64,000 bases of DNA, taken from Magnetococcales bacterium (GTDB lineage Bacteria > Pseudomonadota > Magnetococcia > Magnetococcales > Magnetaquicoccaceae). A program made the position numbers and the translations under genes. The notes under the pieces were generated by a model. The model ran no database searches. It was not told the DNA's origin and saw nothing but the letters and a program-made list of their open reading frames with translations. The DNA lies in the NCBI GenBank assembly GCA_015231755.1, contig JADGAZ010000019.1, forward strand, positions 1-64,000, given 5' to 3'. This document shows positions 45,476-54,081 of this stretch, piece by piece; position 1 is the stretch's first letter; each line of letters opens with the position of its first letter.

Positions 45476-46828
45476 ATGGCCAATATTTCATCACTGACCC
45501 TCGCCATAAACTTCGCCCTAGCCGTCGCTTCCGGATTGGCTATCGGCGTGGAAAGACAAATCAGCAACCTGAACAAAGATAAACGCTTTGGTCTGCGTGA
45601 CTATGTTCTGGTTGCGGTGCTGGCATTCATTTCGAGCCTTTTCTATGAAGCCACCCCGCTGGCCTGGATTGTCGCCTTCTTCGCCGTCGTTCTCTACTCC
45701 TTGATTCCTTTCATCTTCGAGAATATCGGAGCCACGGCGGGAACCCATGGCATGACCAGCATGTTGGCCATGCCCGTCACCTTTGCCATCGCCAGTCTTC
45801 CCAACCTCAACGCCCAGTTCTGGATCATCGCGACGATCATCTTCGTGGTGCTGCTCATTCTAAACCTCAAGGAAAAATTCCACACCTTCGGCTACTCGAT
45901 CACCCATCGGGAAATCAGTGACTTTGCCATTCTCATCGGTCTGGCCATCACCATCACGCCCTTCATTCCCACGGATGCCCGCATCCCGATCCCCATCGTC
46001 AGCCTGATCAACGACAGCTACAAAGTTCACTACAACTACATCAATGTGAACATGCTGTGGAAAGTGGTCATCATGGTCAGCCTGATGAGCTTCGTGGCCC
46101 ACTTCATCACCAAATACATCAAGGGACGTAACGCCCTGGTGCTGGCCACCTTCTTCGGCGGTCTGGTCTCCTCTCTCGCCACCATTGTCCTGCTGTTGAG
46201 AGACCGGCAAGAAGGCGCGGAAGGTAGTGAAGCGCCTCCCCTCACCAGCCAGGAAATCTTTCTGGGCTTTGTGGCGGCCAACACTGGATCCATCGTCAAG
46301 GATGTGGTCGTGTTGAGAATGGTCGTGGGAGAGGTGCTTTTCTCTCAATTCGTGTTGCCGGTGGTTTCAGCACTGGTGATGTTCTTCTCCATCAGCGCCT
46401 ACTCCTTTTCTTCCCAAAGCATGTCCAGCGGTGAAAGTCAGGAGATCAAAATTACAGACCGTCCCCTGCCGCTGAACTTTGTGTTCAAGTTTTCGAGCAT
46501 CTTTGCCATCCTCATCATTATCATGAACATGGTGACCTATTATCTTGGCAATGGCGCCACGGTCGTTGCCTCGTTCATGTCCGGCATCATCAGCTCGGCA
46601 GCGGCCATCGGTTCTGTGGGAACCTCCATGTTGCAAGAAGGTGGCATCTCCGGATGGGTGGCGGGTCTGAGCATCCTGGCGGCACTGCTTGGCAGCATCT
46701 GCGCCAAATATGTGGTCATCGCCAAAAAACTGGGCCTCAAGAACAGCCTCCACTTTATGCTCCCCATCCTGGCCTTGACCGTGGTCGGCTTGAGCACCAC
46801 CTGGATTGCCTTTCACAGCTCTCCGTAA
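45476..46828 (+). CDS. MgtC/SapB-type DUF4010 membrane protein
   Basis: A 450-residue inner-membrane protein with about 12 helices. The N-terminus has the MgtC-like segment FALAVASGLAIGVERQ, followed by GLRDYVLVAVLAFISS and TAGTHGMTSMLAM. The C-terminal half is DUF4010-like (ALVLATFFGGLVSSLATIVLLL and AAAIGSVGTSMLQEGG). Its transport or regulatory role is unknown. It stands alone: a 720-bp gap before it and a long hairpin after it. The ATG at 45476 lacks a clear ribosome site. Confidence 0.8.
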   Translation: MANISSLTLAINFALAVASGLAIGVERQISNLNKDKRFGLRDYVLVAVLAFISSLFYEATPLAWIVAFFAVVLYSLIPFIFENIGATAGTHGMTSMLAMPVTFAIASLPNLNAQFWIIATIIFVVLLILNLKEKFHTFGYSITHREISDFAILIGLAITITPFIPTDARIPIPIVSLINDSYKVHYNYINVNMLWKVVIMVSLMSFVAHFITKYIKGRNALVLATFFGGLVSSLATIVLLLRDRQEGAEGSEAPPLTSQEIFLGFVAANTGSIVKDVVVLRMVVGEVLFSQFVLPVVSALVMFFSISAYSFSSQSMSSGESQEIKITDRPLPLNFVFKFSSIFAILIIIMNMVTYYLGNGATVVASFMSGIISSAAAIGSVGTSMLQEGGISGWVAGLSILAALLGSICAKYVVIAKKLGLKNSLHFMLPILALTVVGLSTTWIAFHSSP

Positions 46829-46862
46829 CCTGTCACCCTGACCGCACGCACAAAAACCACAC

Positions 46863-46912
46863 GGGCAAATGGCGCTTCAGCCATCATCGCAGATTTCAAG
46901 CGCCATTTGCCC
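46863..46912. repeat. 15-bp perfect hairpin after the DUF4010 gene
   Basis: GGGCAAATGGCGCTT (46863-46877) and AAGCGCCATTTGCCC (46898-46912) are exact reverse complements around a 20-base loop, 34 bp after the DUF4010 stop and ~130 bp before the RND adaptor gene. No T-run follows. It may insulate the two units or be an operator. Confidence 0.75.
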
Positions 46913-47039
46913 CGGTTCACCCCCTTCCGCATTCGGGATGATCCTGGAGCAATCACCACCACAAGACTGGTCAAGCCTCCCGGTGTGGACTATACTGGAA
47001 CGATCGGTCCAAAATCTCTTCGCTCAAGGTTATCCCGCC

Positions 47040-48182
47040 ATGCAACCGGCCCCATTCCGATCCGTGCCGTTGTGGATCCCGCTCGTCGCGCTGACCGTTT
47101 TTTCCGCCTGCTCCCCGGAAAAAACCGAAACCAAAGGAACCCAGGCCCCCCCGCCGGTTCCGGTCGTGGTGGCACCGGTAACGCAAAAAAATGTACCTCT
47201 GACCCTTCAGGCCATGGGCAGCGCGGAAACCTGTCACGCGGTGGCGATCAAGGCCAGAGTGGATGGAGAACTGCTCAAATCCCATATCACCGATGGTCAG
47301 GAGGTACAACAGGGTCAACTCCTCTTCGACCTTGACGATCGCCCCTACCAGTACCGCCTGAAACAACTCAAAGCCAACCTGGATCGGGATCTCGCCCTGC
47401 TGGAAAACGCCCGTACCAAAGAACAGCGTCAGGTGGTACTCAACAAGCAAAACATCGCTTCGGAAGAGACTCTCTCCGCGCTGGTTTCCAGCCGTCAGGC
47501 CGCCGAGGCCACGGTGGCCTCCGATCGCGCCGCCCTGGCCGAAGGGGAGATGCAATTGGGTTTTACCCACATTTTCTCCCCGATCACCGGCATGGCGGGA
47601 CGAATCCTGATCCAGACCGGCAACCTGATCAAAGCCAACGACGCCAATCCTCTGGTGACCCTGCATCAGATGGATCCCATATGCATCACCTTCACCGTGG
47701 CCGAACCCCATCTGAGCGCCATTCGCGCCAACCACGCCAAGAAACCCCTCACCCTGGACATTTTCCCCAACCGGGAAAACGACTCCCCCATTCCGGGAAC
47801 CCTGCTCTCCCTGGACAACGCGGTGGATCGGCAAACCGGCACCATCCGTCTCAAGGCCCAGGCCCAAAATGGAGACCGTCGCCTGTGGCCGGGTCTGTTC
47901 GTCACCCTGTCTCTCAAACTCATCGACCGTCCCGACGCCCTGGTGATCCCCACCCGTGCGGTACTCACCGGCTCGGCGGGTCCATTTGTTTATGTGGTCA
48001 AAGAGGACAAAAGCGTGGAAACCCGCCCCCTGACCATTGCCAAGGAAGACAAGGAAGAGACCGTCATCACCTCGGGACTCGCTGCGGGGGATACGGTGGT
48101 CACCATAGGTCAATGGCGTCTGAAACCGGGAGCCAAGGTGGAACTGCCCAAAGCGGACAACGAAAACACCAACAAAAAGTGA
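47040..48182 (+). CDS. RND efflux periplasmic adaptor (MdtA/AcrA family lipoprotein)
   Basis: A 380-residue membrane-fusion protein. The signal peptide ends in a lipobox-like VFSAC (Cys ~24), so it is probably a lipoprotein. A Pro-rich linker precedes the first lipoyl half (AIKARVDGELLKSHITDGQ, ~70), a helical hairpin (~105-165), the second lipoyl half (FTHIFSPITGMAGRI, ~180), a beta-barrel and a membrane-proximal domain (VIPTRAVLTGSAGPFVYVV, ~305). ATG 47040 was chosen because the signal peptide starts there. The RND pump gene follows after 7 bp. No outer-membrane partner is adjacent; the TolC-like channel at 6924-8444 might be shared. Confidence 0.9.
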   Translation: MQPAPFRSVPLWIPLVALTVFSACSPEKTETKGTQAPPPVPVVVAPVTQKNVPLTLQAMGSAETCHAVAIKARVDGELLKSHITDGQEVQQGQLLFDLDDRPYQYRLKQLKANLDRDLALLENARTKEQRQVVLNKQNIASEETLSALVSSRQAAEATVASDRAALAEGEMQLGFTHIFSPITGMAGRILIQTGNLIKANDANPLVTLHQMDPICITFTVAEPHLSAIRANHAKKPLTLDIFPNRENDSPIPGTLLSLDNAVDRQTGTIRLKAQAQNGDRRLWPGLFVTLSLKLIDRPDALVIPTRAVLTGSAGPFVYVVKEDKSVETRPLTIAKEDKEETVITSGLAAGDTVVTIGQWRLKPGAKVELPKADNENTNKK

Positions 48183-48189
48183 TCCTTCC

Positions 48190-51100
48190 ATGAACATCAC
48201 CGGTTTTTTCGTCCATCGCCCGGTCACCACGGTTTTGACCATGCTTGGGCTGTTTTTGTTCGGCATTCTGTCTTATCAACAACTGCCGGTATCCGCCCTG
48301 CCCACGGTGGACTATCCCACGCTTCAGGTTTCCGCGACCCTGACCGGGGCCTCCCCGGATACCATGGCCAACTCCGTGGCGCTCCCGCTGGAAAAAGAGT
48401 TCTCCACCATCGCCGGTCTGGACTCCATGACCTCCAGCAGCGGTCTGGGCACCACCCAGATATCCCTGCAGTTCGCCCTGGATCGGGATATCGACGCCGT
48501 GGCCCAGGACGTGCAGGCCGCCATCTCCTCGGCCCAGCGGCGCCTGCCCAACAACATGACCATCCCCCCCTACTACCGAAAGGTCAATCCGGCGGATTTA
48601 CCGATTTTCTATCTGGCCCTCACCTCCGAGACCCTGCCCCTGACGGAAATCTCCGAATTTGCCGATACCACCTTATCGCAACGCATCTCCACCCTGCCGG
48701 GTGTGGCCCAGGTGAGCATTTATGGTCGTCAGAGTCCCTCGGTGCGGGTCAAGGTCAATCCCCATGCCCTGGCCGTCAACGGCCTCTCCCTGGAAGATGT
48801 GGAACTGGCCATTCAACAAAACAATCCCAATCTACCCACCGGATACCTGCTGAGTCCCAACCGTCTGCTCTCCCTGGAGACCCCGGAACGTCTGCCTTCG
48901 GCCAAAAGCTACCGTTCCATCGTCATCGCCCAGAAAAATGGCGCGCCGTTGCGCCTGGATGACATCGCCAACGTGGTGGATGGCCCGGAAAACAATCTGG
49001 TGGCCGCTTGGTTCAACGCTACCCGCGGCGTGGTCATGGCCATTCAGCGGCAACCCGGCTCCAATACCATCGCCGTCGCCGACGCCATTCGCAACGTGGT
49101 GCCCAATCTGCGCCAACAACTCCCGGCGGCCACCACTCTGGACGTACTCTACGACCGCTCGTTGAGCATCCGGGAATCGGTCCACGATGTGCAGCTTACC
49201 CTGCTGTTCTCCCTGCTGCTGGTCATTCTGGTGATCTATCTCTTTTTGGGCAACGCCTCGGCCACCCTGATCCCGAGTCTCGCCCTGCCCATCTCCTTGG
49301 TGGGGGTGTTCCCCATCATGCTGGAGATGAACATGAGCATCAACATCATCTCCTTGATGGCCCTCACCCTGTCCGTGGGCTTTGTGGTGGATGATGCCAT
49401 CGTCATGCTGGAAAACATCTCCCGACACATGGAGGAAAAAGGTCTTTCCCCCTGGCAGGCCACCCTGATCGGCGGTCGCCAGATCGCCTTCACCATTCTT
49501 TCCATGACCCTCTCCTTGGCGGCGGTCTTCATTCCGGTGCTGTTCATGGGGGGCATCCTGGGACGACTGCTGCACGAATTCGCCGTGGCCATCATGGCGG
49601 CGGTGATCCTTTCCGGGGTGGTCTCCCTCTCCCTCACCCCCATGCTCTGCTCCCGCCTGCTCAAACCCCATACCCCAGGCAAGGCCAACTGGCTGATCCG
49701 GGGCAGCGAGGCGCTGTTCATGGCCTTACGTCGTGGGTACGCCACCACCCTGGACTGGACCCTCGCCCATCGCCGTCTGGTGCTGGTGCTGTTCCTGCTG
49801 ATGGGGGGATGGTCGGTCCAGGTGGGACGGGAGATGCCCAAAGGATTCATGCCCAGCGAAGATACCGGGCAATTGCTCTGCTTCACCGAAACCGAACAGG
49901 ATATCGGCTTCGACGCCATGTCCGAACGTCAACGCCAGGTGGCGGAGATCATCGGCGCCGACCCGGGGGTAAGCGCCACCATGTCGTTCATCGGGGGCGG
50001 TTCGGGTCAATCGGCCCTGAACAATGGTCGGGTCTTCGTGCGTCTGAAACCCATGGACGAACGCCCCCACGCGGATGAAATCGTCAAACGTCTGCGTCCC
50101 AAACTCGCCCAGATTCCCGGCATCAAGGCCTTCATCCAGAATCTGCCCGTGATCCGCATCGGCACCCAACTGACCAAAAGTCAATATCAGTTCACCCTTC
50201 AGGGCACCGACACCAGCGAACTCTTCCCCTGGGCCGAAAAGGTGGAAAAGACCCTGCGGGAACTGCCAGGATTCCTGAACGTCACCTCCGACATGCAGTT
50301 GGCCAAACCCCAGGCTTTGGTCGAAATCGATCGGGACAAGGCCGCCACGTTGGGCATCTCCCCGGAACGGCTGGAAAAAACCCTCTACGCCGCCTTCGGC
50401 CCCAAACAGATCTCCACCATCTACGCCCCCTCCAACCAATACGCCTTGCTGCTGGAAGTGGATGACCCCTTCAAGACCGATCCCTCGATGCTCTCCCTGT
50501 TGCATGTGCGGGGAGCCAACAACACCTTGATCCCCCTGGACTCCGTGGCCCGCATTTCCCGTTCCGTGGGACCCGCCACCATTTCCCATCAGGGACAATT
50601 GCCCGCGGTCACCCTCTCCTTCGACCTGGCCCCCGGACTCTCCTTGAGCCAAGCCATCGAGGCCATCGATCAGGCGCGGAGCCAGATGGGCATGCCCGCC
50701 ACCATCGCCGCCAGTTTCCAGGGGTCGGCCCAGGTGTTTCAATCATCTCTGGCGGGCATGGGGTGGTTGCTGGGACTGGCGGTGCTGGTGATCTATCTGG
50801 TGCTGGGCATGCTTTACGAAAGCTATATCCATCCCCTGACCATCCTCTCCGGTCTGCCGGCGGCAGGGCTGGGGGCGCTGTTGACCCTGAAGCTGTTCGG
50901 ACTGGAGTTGAATCTTTACGGCTTTGTGGGCTTGATCATGCTGATCGGCATCGTCAAGAAAAACGCCATCATGATGATCGACTTCGCCATCGAAGCCAGA
51001 CGCGATGGCCAATACACGGCCCTGGAAGCGATCCGGGAAGCCGGTCTGGTCCGTTTCCGGCCCATCATGATGACCACCATGGCCGCCCTGGTGGGCACCC

Positions 51101-51288
51101 TGCCCATCGCCCTGGGCATGGGAGCCGGTGGCGAGGCGCGCCAGCCTTTGGGTCTGGCGGTGGTGGGAGGATTGATCCTTTCCCAATGGCTAACCCTGTA
51201 CATCACGCCGGTGATCTATCTGTATCTGGAAAAAATTCGAGGCTATATCGATCCGGAGCTTCACCCGGAGGAGTCCCACGAGGGATAA
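48190..51288 (+). CDS. RND multidrug efflux pump (HAE1 / MdtB-MdtC type)
   Basis: A 1032-residue, 12-helix inner-membrane proton antiporter. Family features are FVHRPVTTVLTMLGLFLFG (TM1), the LPVSALPTVDYPTLQVSA entrance segment, the TM4 Asp pair in VGFVVDDAIVMLENI (~405), the second-half landmark GLIMLIGIVKKNAIMMIDFA (~915) and RFRPIMMTTMAALVGTLPIA. The length is typical. It exports drugs, bile-like compounds or other hydrophobic substrates together with the adaptor before it. Substrate cannot be told. Confidence 0.93.
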   Translation: MNITGFFVHRPVTTVLTMLGLFLFGILSYQQLPVSALPTVDYPTLQVSATLTGASPDTMANSVALPLEKEFSTIAGLDSMTSSSGLGTTQISLQFALDRDIDAVAQDVQAAISSAQRRLPNNMTIPPYYRKVNPADLPIFYLALTSETLPLTEISEFADTTLSQRISTLPGVAQVSIYGRQSPSVRVKVNPHALAVNGLSLEDVELAIQQNNPNLPTGYLLSPNRLLSLETPERLPSAKSYRSIVIAQKNGAPLRLDDIANVVDGPENNLVAAWFNATRGVVMAIQRQPGSNTIAVADAIRNVVPNLRQQLPAATTLDVLYDRSLSIRESVHDVQLTLLFSLLLVILVIYLFLGNASATLIPSLALPISLVGVFPIMLEMNMSINIISLMALTLSVGFVVDDAIVMLENISRHMEEKGLSPWQATLIGGRQIAFTILSMTLSLAAVFIPVLFMGGILGRLLHEFAVAIMAAVILSGVVSLSLTPMLCSRLLKPHTPGKANWLIRGSEALFMALRRGYATTLDWTLAHRRLVLVLFLLMGGWSVQVGREMPKGFMPSEDTGQLLCFTETEQDIGFDAMSERQRQVAEIIGADPGVSATMSFIGGGSGQSALNNGRVFVRLKPMDERPHADEIVKRLRPKLAQIPGIKAFIQNLPVIRIGTQLTKSQYQFTLQGTDTSELFPWAEKVEKTLRELPGFLNVTSDMQLAKPQALVEIDRDKAATLGISPERLEKTLYAAFGPKQISTIYAPSNQYALLLEVDDPFKTDPSMLSLLHVRGANNTLIPLDSVARISRSVGPATISHQGQLPAVTLSFDLAPGLSLSQAIEAIDQARSQMGMPATIAASFQGSAQVFQSSLAGMGWLLGLAVLVIYLVLGMLYESYIHPLTILSGLPAAGLGALLTLKLFGLELNLYGFVGLIMLIGIVKKNAIMMIDFAIEARRDGQYTALEAIREAGLVRFRPIMMTTMAALVGTLPIALGMGAGGEARQPLGLAVVGGLILSQWLTLYITPVIYLYLEKIRGYIDPELHPEESHEG

Positions 51289-51350
51289 TCACCAGTCCGG
51301 AAAAAATCCACCCGGATGGGGACCACGGGGCGTAATCCAACTCGACAAAC

Positions 51351-51395
51351 AAAAAAGCGATCCGAAAAAGGGCCAATCTCCTTTCCGGATCGCTC
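51351..51395 (-). terminator. Rho-independent terminator after fabD
   Basis: On the minus strand AGCGATCCG pairs with CGGATCGCT (9 bp). The loop can extend the stem (GAAAGG with CCTTTT), and six Ts follow at 51356-51351. It lies just after the fabD stop and closes the long minus-strand gene chain. Confidence 0.88.
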
Positions 51396-51417
51396 CACGC
51401 CTTCCACGCATCGGGGA

Positions 51418-52353
51418 TCACGCCAGGGCGGACAACTTCTCCAGATCGGCGGGACCATTGATCGTGACGATTCTGACGCTCTTGTCGATCCGTTTCATCA
51501 TGCCCGCCAGCACCTGACCGCTACCCAGTTCCACGAAGGTATCCACCCCCAACGCCAGCAGACGCCGCATGGAGTCCTCCCAACGGACCGGGGCGATGAT
51601 CTGTTCCACCAGACTTTGACGAATGGCGTCACCGGAACGCAGCTCATCGGCGGTGACATTGGCGATCAAAGGACAATCGAGATCCCGGATCGGCTGTTGC
51701 GCGAGTACCGCGGCCATGGTTTCGGCGGCCTTGGACATGAGGGCGCAATGGAAAGGGGCGGAGACCGGCAAGGCGATGCACTTGGCCTTGACCGTCTTGG
51801 CCAGGGCTATGGCCCGCTCCACGGCAGTCAGATGGCCGGAGATGACCAGTTGGGACGCGGTGTTGTAATTGGCCGGAGCGCAGATGCCACCGGTCTCTTC
51901 CGCCGCCTCCCGGCACACCCGCTCCACCTCCGCAGGTTCCAGATTGAGGACCGCCGCCATACCCCCCACTCCCGGAGGCACGGCGCTACGCATGGCCTCG
52001 CCCCGTTGTCGCACCAGACGGATCGCGTCCATGGCGGAAAAACCACCCGCCGCCGCGATGGCAGCATACTCCCCCAGGGAGTGACCCGCCACATAATCGG
52101 GTTTCAAGCCCGTGCGTTGACTCACCAGATGAAACGCCGCCAGACCGGTCAGCACCAAGGCGGGCTGGGCATTTTCCGTGAGACGCAATTGCTCCTCCGG
52201 CCCCTCGAACATCAAAGCCCGCAACGGAAAGCCCACTACCCCGTCCGCCTCGTCGAACAAGGCGGCCAGGGCGACATCGGCGTCATGCAGTTCCCGTCCC
52301 ATACCCACGGACTGGGAACCTTGTCCCGGAAACAAAAAGGCAATTTTTCCCAT
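51418..52353 (-). CDS. fabD: Malonyl-CoA:ACP transacylase
   Basis: A 311-residue cytosolic enzyme that loads malonyl groups onto acyl carrier protein for fatty-acid synthesis. FPGQGSQSVGMG (~8), the catalytic Ser in AGHSLGEYAA (~92), His in PVSAPFHCALM (~201) and the GQVLAGMMKRI ending are all present. ATG 52353 follows GGAGAA. It is unusual in standing apart from fabH, fabG and acpP; instead it follows an NYN-domain gene and ends at a strong terminator. Confidence 0.95.
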   Translation of the reverse strand: MGKIAFLFPGQGSQSVGMGRELHDADVALAALFDEADGVVGFPLRALMFEGPEEQLRLTENAQPALVLTGLAAFHLVSQRTGLKPDYVAGHSLGEYAAIAAAGGFSAMDAIRLVRQRGEAMRSAVPPGVGGMAAVLNLEPAEVERVCREAAEETGGICAPANYNTASQLVISGHLTAVERAIALAKTVKAKCIALPVSAPFHCALMSKAAETMAAVLAQQPIRDLDCPLIANVTADELRSGDAIRQSLVEQIIAPVRWEDSMRRLLALGVDTFVELGSGQVLAGMMKRIDKSVRIVTINGPADLEKLSALA

Positions 52354-52403
52354 GCCGGAATTCTCCAGATCGCAAGAAAGGCGCTTGGGGTCAGCTTGTT
52401 GAA

Positions 52404-53018
52404 TCAAAATGAGTTGGACGATTCGGCAGCATGGGCCTGGGCAGGGGGGATCACCGAAGGGCAGGTGTTCTGCGAGGCATGGGGATTGCGCATCAGTTCG
52501 GATTTCAGGGTGTTCAATTCGATGAACTCGTCAGCCTGACGGCGCAATTCATCGGCGATCATCGGGGGCTGGGTGAGCAAGGAGCTGACCACGGAGACAA
52601 ATTTGCCCTGATCCTGAATCGCCTGCACCACACTGCGGAAATCCCCGTCTCCTGAAAACAGCACCGCATGATCATAATGCGGCGCCATTTGCAGCATGCC
52701 GACAGCGATTTCGATATCCATGTTGCCCTTGATCCGTTTGTGACCGGTGACCGGATCGATGTATTCCTTAATGGGCTTGGTGATCACCGCATAGCCGTTA
52801 TAGGCCAACCAGTCCACCAGGGGACGAATCGGGGAGTAGTCCTGATCGTCGCCCAGGGCGGTGTAGTAATAGGCCCGCAGCAAACGGCTGTGATTCTGGA
52901 AGTGGAGCAGGAGTTTTTTGTAGTCGAAATCAAAACCCAAAGAGCGAATGGCGGCGTAGAGATTGGAGCCGTCGATAAAAATAACTGTTCGTTCATTGGG
53001 ATGGAAAGTGATGGGCAT
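52404..53018 (-). CDS. NYN-domain (LabA-like) putative ribonuclease
   Basis: A 204-residue protein of the PIN-like NYN family (LabA/DUF88). The acidic active-site residues are in VIFIDGSNLYAAI (~14), IKGNMDIEIAVGML (~97) and HAVLFSGDGDFRSVV (~117), so metal-dependent RNase activity is plausible. The last ~40 residues are Pro/Ala/Ser-rich and probably disordered. ATG 53018 has AGGA. It lies directly downstream of three tRNA genes on the same strand, so a tRNA-related role is possible, but this is inference. Confidence 0.85.
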   Translation of the reverse strand: MPITFHPNERTVIFIDGSNLYAAIRSLGFDFDYKKLLLHFQNHSRLLRAYYYTALGDDQDYSPIRPLVDWLAYNGYAVITKPIKEYIDPVTGHKRIKGNMDIEIAVGMLQMAPHYDHAVLFSGDGDFRSVVQAIQDQGKFVSVVSSLLTQPPMIADELRRQADEFIELNTLKSELMRNPHASQNTCPSVIPPAQAHAAESSNSF

Positions 53019-53109
53019 GTCGGATCCTAATAAAAAATTCAAGGGAGAAAATGAAGGATTCGTAGGGATCCAGAGGCGGGGGGGAAGCGAGCATTGTAAA
53101 ATGAAATCT

Positions 53110-53184
<75 letters not shown>

Positions 53185-53282
53185 ATTGAAAGGCCTTTTT
53201 TACGCTCGTTTATCCTCAAAAAACCACGAATCTGAAAGAAATAAAATAAAATACAAATCAGGCGTTGACTTCAAACAGTCAC

Positions 53283-53359
53283 TGGAGGCCGGGGTGGGAT
53301 TTGAACCCACGAATGAAGGTTTTGCAGACCTCTGCGTTAGGCCACTTCGCCACCCGGCC
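53283..53359 (-). tRNA. tRNA-Cys (GCA)
   Basis: A 77-nt cloverleaf. Acceptor GGCCGGG pairs with CCCGGCC, with discriminator T and encoded CCA. The anticodon loop CTGCAAA reads GCA and the T-arm has GGTTCAAATCC. It lies between the two Gly tRNAs, matching the pgsA-glyW-cysT order of many proteobacteria. Confidence 0.96.
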
Positions 53360-53382
53360 GGAGACATCCGGCGAAAAAATGT

Positions 53383-53457
<75 letters not shown>

Positions 53458-53522
53458 GTTCCTTGTCCCCTTTTATAGCGAATATGGCCGGGACAAGTCA
53501 AGCCCAAGCGTTAGGGGAAGGA

Positions 53523-54071
53523 TCAAATTTTTGGATGAATCCACGGCCAAGCCGAAAGCAGGTAGACATACCCAGACCAGAGGGAAAAAACCATCGCCAC
53601 GCCCAGGAAGAAAACCCCCGGCCAGTGAAACGAAATCCCGAAGAGGCTGTCTTGCACCAGCAGCATGATGATGGCGGTCATCTGGAAGCCGGTTTTCCAC
53701 TTGGCCAACGCCGACACGGGCACCGACCTCCCCAAACCGGCCATGCGTTCCCGCAAGGCCATGATGGTGATCTCCCTGGCCAGGATGATCAACACCAGAG
53801 TCAAAGGGGCGCGCCCCAGGGAAAGCAACAGCACAATGGCCGAAATCACCAACAACTTGTCGGCCACCGGATCGAAAAAACGACCAAAATCCGTCAGCAT
53901 GCCGGATCGTCGGGCAATATAGCCATCGGCCCAATCGGTGAGGGCCGCCAGACTGAAACACATGGCCGACAGGATCAAGCCCAGTGGATCGGGAAGAAAG
54001 GCAAACCCGATAAAAAAGGGGATCAGGGCAATACGGGTCGCCGTCAATATATTGGGTAAATTCCAAGCCAT
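53523..54071 (-). CDS. pgsA: CDP-diacylglycerol-glycerol-3-phosphate phosphatidyltransferase
   Basis: A 182-residue inner-membrane enzyme making phosphatidylglycerophosphate. The CDP-alcohol phosphatidyltransferase motif (DG..AR..G...D...D) is in TDWADGYIARRSGMLTDFGR followed by FFDPVAD (~46-72). Four or more membrane helices are evident. ATG 54071 was chosen; a TTG one codon earlier is possible. It starts 10 bp after uvrC, and the tRNA cluster follows, a conserved proteobacterial order. Confidence 0.95.
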   Translation of the reverse strand: MAWNLPNILTATRIALIPFFIGFAFLPDPLGLILSAMCFSLAALTDWADGYIARRSGMLTDFGRFFDPVADKLLVISAIVLLLSLGRAPLTLVLIILAREITIMALRERMAGLGRSVPVSALAKWKTGFQMTAIIMLLVQDSLFGISFHWPGVFFLGVAMVFSLWSGYVYLLSAWPWIHPKI

Positions 54072-54081
54072 CAATCGAATC

